Assembly (NCBI RefSeq): GCF_024868665.1
Contig: NC_079895.1
Span: 27,906,402-27,970,401, forward strand
Source: Triplophysa rosa
Lineage: Eukaryota; Chordata; Actinopteri; Cypriniformes; Nemacheilidae
Length of the DNA stretch: 64,000 nucleotides
Direction: 5' to 3'
Below are positions 62,270 to 64,000 of this stretch, piece after piece. The notes beneath the pieces were generated by a model that ran no database searches, was not told the DNA's origin, and saw only the letters and a list, made by a program, of their open reading frames with translations. The stretch's first letter is position 1. Each line of letters starts with the position of its first letter. Both the position numbers and the translations under genes were made by a program.

Positions 62270-62510
62270 GGTGCGGACATGAGCGCGCGCGCGGTTCATT
62301 CCGTTATGGGATGTTTTACAGCATCATCACCGGTCACGTGATCGCGAGGAGTCCCGGTGTCGGACGGGAGAAATGTCCGGTCATCTCTTCACGACTGATT
62401 TAGATATTCACGTGTTATTTATCGACACATCAGTGTGATGATATCGGTGATCGCTGTCTGTTAGCGGAGAAGAGTCGCGTCGCGTCGCGTCTCACTGCAG
62501 GTACTGTACG
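62270..62510 (+). promoter_or_regulatory. Candidate CpG promoter and non-coding first exon of a downstream gene
   Basis: CpG-rich stretch (gagcgcgcgcgcggttc, gtcacgtgatcgcgagg, cgcgtcgcgtcgcgtctc) ending in a candidate donor actgcag|gtactg at about 62500. The motif gtcacgtga is E-box/CLEAR-like. No ATG-led conserved frame, so any coding sequence would start beyond the window. Confidence 0.4.
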
Positions 62511-63049
62511 AGCACACGCGCTTCTTTATTTCATCACAGTTGTGTTGTTTCACTCCTTCTGACATCCACACTGTTTGTATTCTCATACATGACATTCAAC
62601 AACACTGAGCGTGATTCAGTCTGACATCACAACACACACGAGACGAGAGCGTTTACTTTCATTTCCTGCACATGACAACTTCTAGGCCAATATTGTGTTA
62701 CCAAAATGTGTGTGTGTGTGTGTGTGTGTGATTTAACTCATTAAATGAAGCAGTTTGAGAAATGATGAACAACTATAGTACAGTACATTATGATGTATTT
62801 AGATCATTCAAAGCAATTTAAATAAGATTCTTTAAATAATGTTCTTATATCCTTATAATGACATCTGAATCATTTTCATGAGAAACTTTCAGACGAATCA
62901 TAATTTAGTCAAGCAATTCATAGTCTCTAAAATATATACTGTATATATAAAAATATAAATATATCAAATATATTTTCTTACTAATGTGAGTAAGTAAGGA
63001 ACACATACAGTATGTACATATACAATGTATATATATACTGTATATATAT

Positions 63050-63185
63050 TGAAACCTCTCAATCTTCTGAAATATCTTCTTTTATGCATGTTCCTCTAAA
63101 GAAAGAGTCATATACAGATTTACAGCCACATGAGGGGAAATGAATGACAGAATTGTGATTGTTGTGTGAAATGTCACTTTAATCT
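63050..63185. repeat. Angel-like repeat fragment
   Basis: Contains tctgaaatatcttctttt... and aaagagtcatatacagattt, the same words as the copy at 20581-20894. Ends are not resolved. Confidence 0.5.
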
Positions 63186-63287
63186 TCCTGGTCATTGGTT
63201 ACTAAAACACCCCGAAGGTCTTCAACACCGCTCTTAACCAAGTGTACATTTGTTCTGAAATAACTCATGTACTGCCACTTCAGACTT

Positions 63288-63549
63288 GGGGCAGTTGTGG
63301 TCTAATGGTTAGAGAGTCGGACTCGTGACCAGAAGGTTGCCGGTTCGATTCGGGTAACAACTGAGGAGCCCTTGAGCAAGACACCTGACCCCTACTTGCT
63401 CCCCGGGCGCTGCAGTGATAGCTGCCCACTGCTCCGGGGGTACGTGTGGTCACTACTCACTGGATGGGTTAAATGCAGAGGTCACATTTCGTTGCCTTGT
63501 ACTTGTACATGTGCAATGACAATAAAGTTGAATCTAATCTAATCTAATC
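63288..63549 (+). mobile_element. tRNA-derived SINE
   Basis: The head resembles a tRNA, with an A box (tggtctaatgg near 63298) and a B box (ggttcgattc, 63342-63351). The body has gagcaagacacctgacccc and gctccccgggcgctgcagtg, and the tail is (ATCTA)n-like after acaataaagttgaa. This is a typical Pol III-driven fish SINE layout. No functional tRNA fold is implied. Confidence 0.8.
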
Positions 63550-64000
63550 TTCAGAACAAGCATAATATGTGGAAAAACAGAAGAAATCCTGCCTAACACA
63601 GCATCAAAATGAACTTTTTAAGTGAATCTGAGGATTTAACTCCATACGTTGATTTTAGCTGTCATAAATTATTTCTCTTTGAGATGATCATCAGGTTCAC
63701 ATCACCAATCAGATTGTTTTAAAGGGGTGCTGCAACGATGTGTCATGCATTCTGACTTCTTCACACTGTTAAACGTGCTGTCTTCTCATGCTTAACATGG
63801 TCAGCTTGTCAAAAAAACAGTTGGGCGTATTACGTAGTATTTCTGTGCTCGATACACTCCCCCAGCGATCATACAGGTTTCGGAAAGTTTTTCGTAACCA
63901 TTTTTCTTAGTCATTTATTGGACAATTCCCGGAAAAGCATGCGGCAGCAAGGAGAGCAGGAGAAGGAGCATGCGCAGACGTCACTTTCACTGGTGTGCAG

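Larger units (their letters stand above)
62104..64000. other. Right-edge region: first-exon-like CpG segment and repeats
   Basis: Contains a CpG-rich candidate promoter/exon (62270-62510), a (GT)n run near 62708-62731, AT-rich intron-like DNA, an Angel-like repeat and a SINE. No coding exon was recognised before the window ends. Confidence 0.5.

Noticed and set aside
63288..63360. tRNA gene
   Set aside because: A and B boxes are present, but the sequence continues into a SINE body and tail, and no complete cloverleaf is evident.

Overview
The window is vertebrate genomic DNA, most likely from a teleost and plausibly a cyprinid-type fish. It has short exons with GT/AG introns, very abundant (CA)n/(GT)n microsatellites, and fish-type repeats: hAT MITEs, Angel-like palindromes, a DIRS-type tyrosine-recombinase retrotransposon, an L2/CR1-like LINE and a tRNA-derived SINE. 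There are no bacterial-style operons, no CRISPR array and no credible stand-alone tRNA or rRNA gene. A 134-base run of N (4081-4214) marks an assembly gap inside a GT repeat.

Five protein-coding genes could be assembled exon by exon. In each, every junction has a GT donor and AG acceptor, and the exon lengths sum to a whole number of codons. Four lie head-to-tail on the minus strand: stac3 (941-7055, 12 coding exons, 334 aa), pcbp2 (12483-14555, 11 coding exons, 318 aa), kif5a (18035-29495, 28 coding exons, 1030 aa) and map3k12/DLK (32843-43032, 13 coding exons, 898 aa). The fifth, aaas/aladin (47815-53846, 16 coding exons, 498 aa), is on the plus strand and diverges from map3k12. From general knowledge, the human orthologues all lie on 12q13 but in two separate blocks (STAC3 and KIF5A; PCBP2, MAP3K12 and AAAS). 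Here the two blocks are interleaved.

The genes do not form one pathway. Stac3 is the muscle excitation-contraction coupling adaptor. Pcbp2 is a poly(C)-binding KH protein. Kif5a is the neuronal kinesin-1 heavy chain. Map3k12 is the axon-injury MAP kinase kinase kinase, and aladin is a nuclear-pore WD protein. CpG-rich, TATA-less-looking promoter regions lie upstream of pcbp2 (about 14.86-15.35 kb), kif5a (29.56-30.05 kb), map3k12 (44.08-44.80 kb) and aaas (47.63-47.76 kb). A further CpG-rich first-exon-like segment (62.27-62.51 kb, plus strand) probably belongs to a gene beyond the right edge.

The rest is mainly mobile-element debris. It includes a three-level nest at 1.3-3.8 kb (a foldback MITE inside a hAT element inside an older MITE), a hAT carrying a LINE fragment in aaas intron 10, a hAT of 1645 bp with perfect 8-bp target duplications at 60.45-62.10 kb, a frame-shifted DIRS element directly behind the aaas poly(A) site (54.4-59.9 kb), and an L2-like LINE split by a later insertion (45.5-47.2 kb). 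I found no convincing novel biological system. The most interesting local signals are a tandem duplication of a splice donor in kif5a, dinucleotide repeats that directly abut splice acceptors in eight introns, and an aaas stop codon absorbed into a minisatellite.
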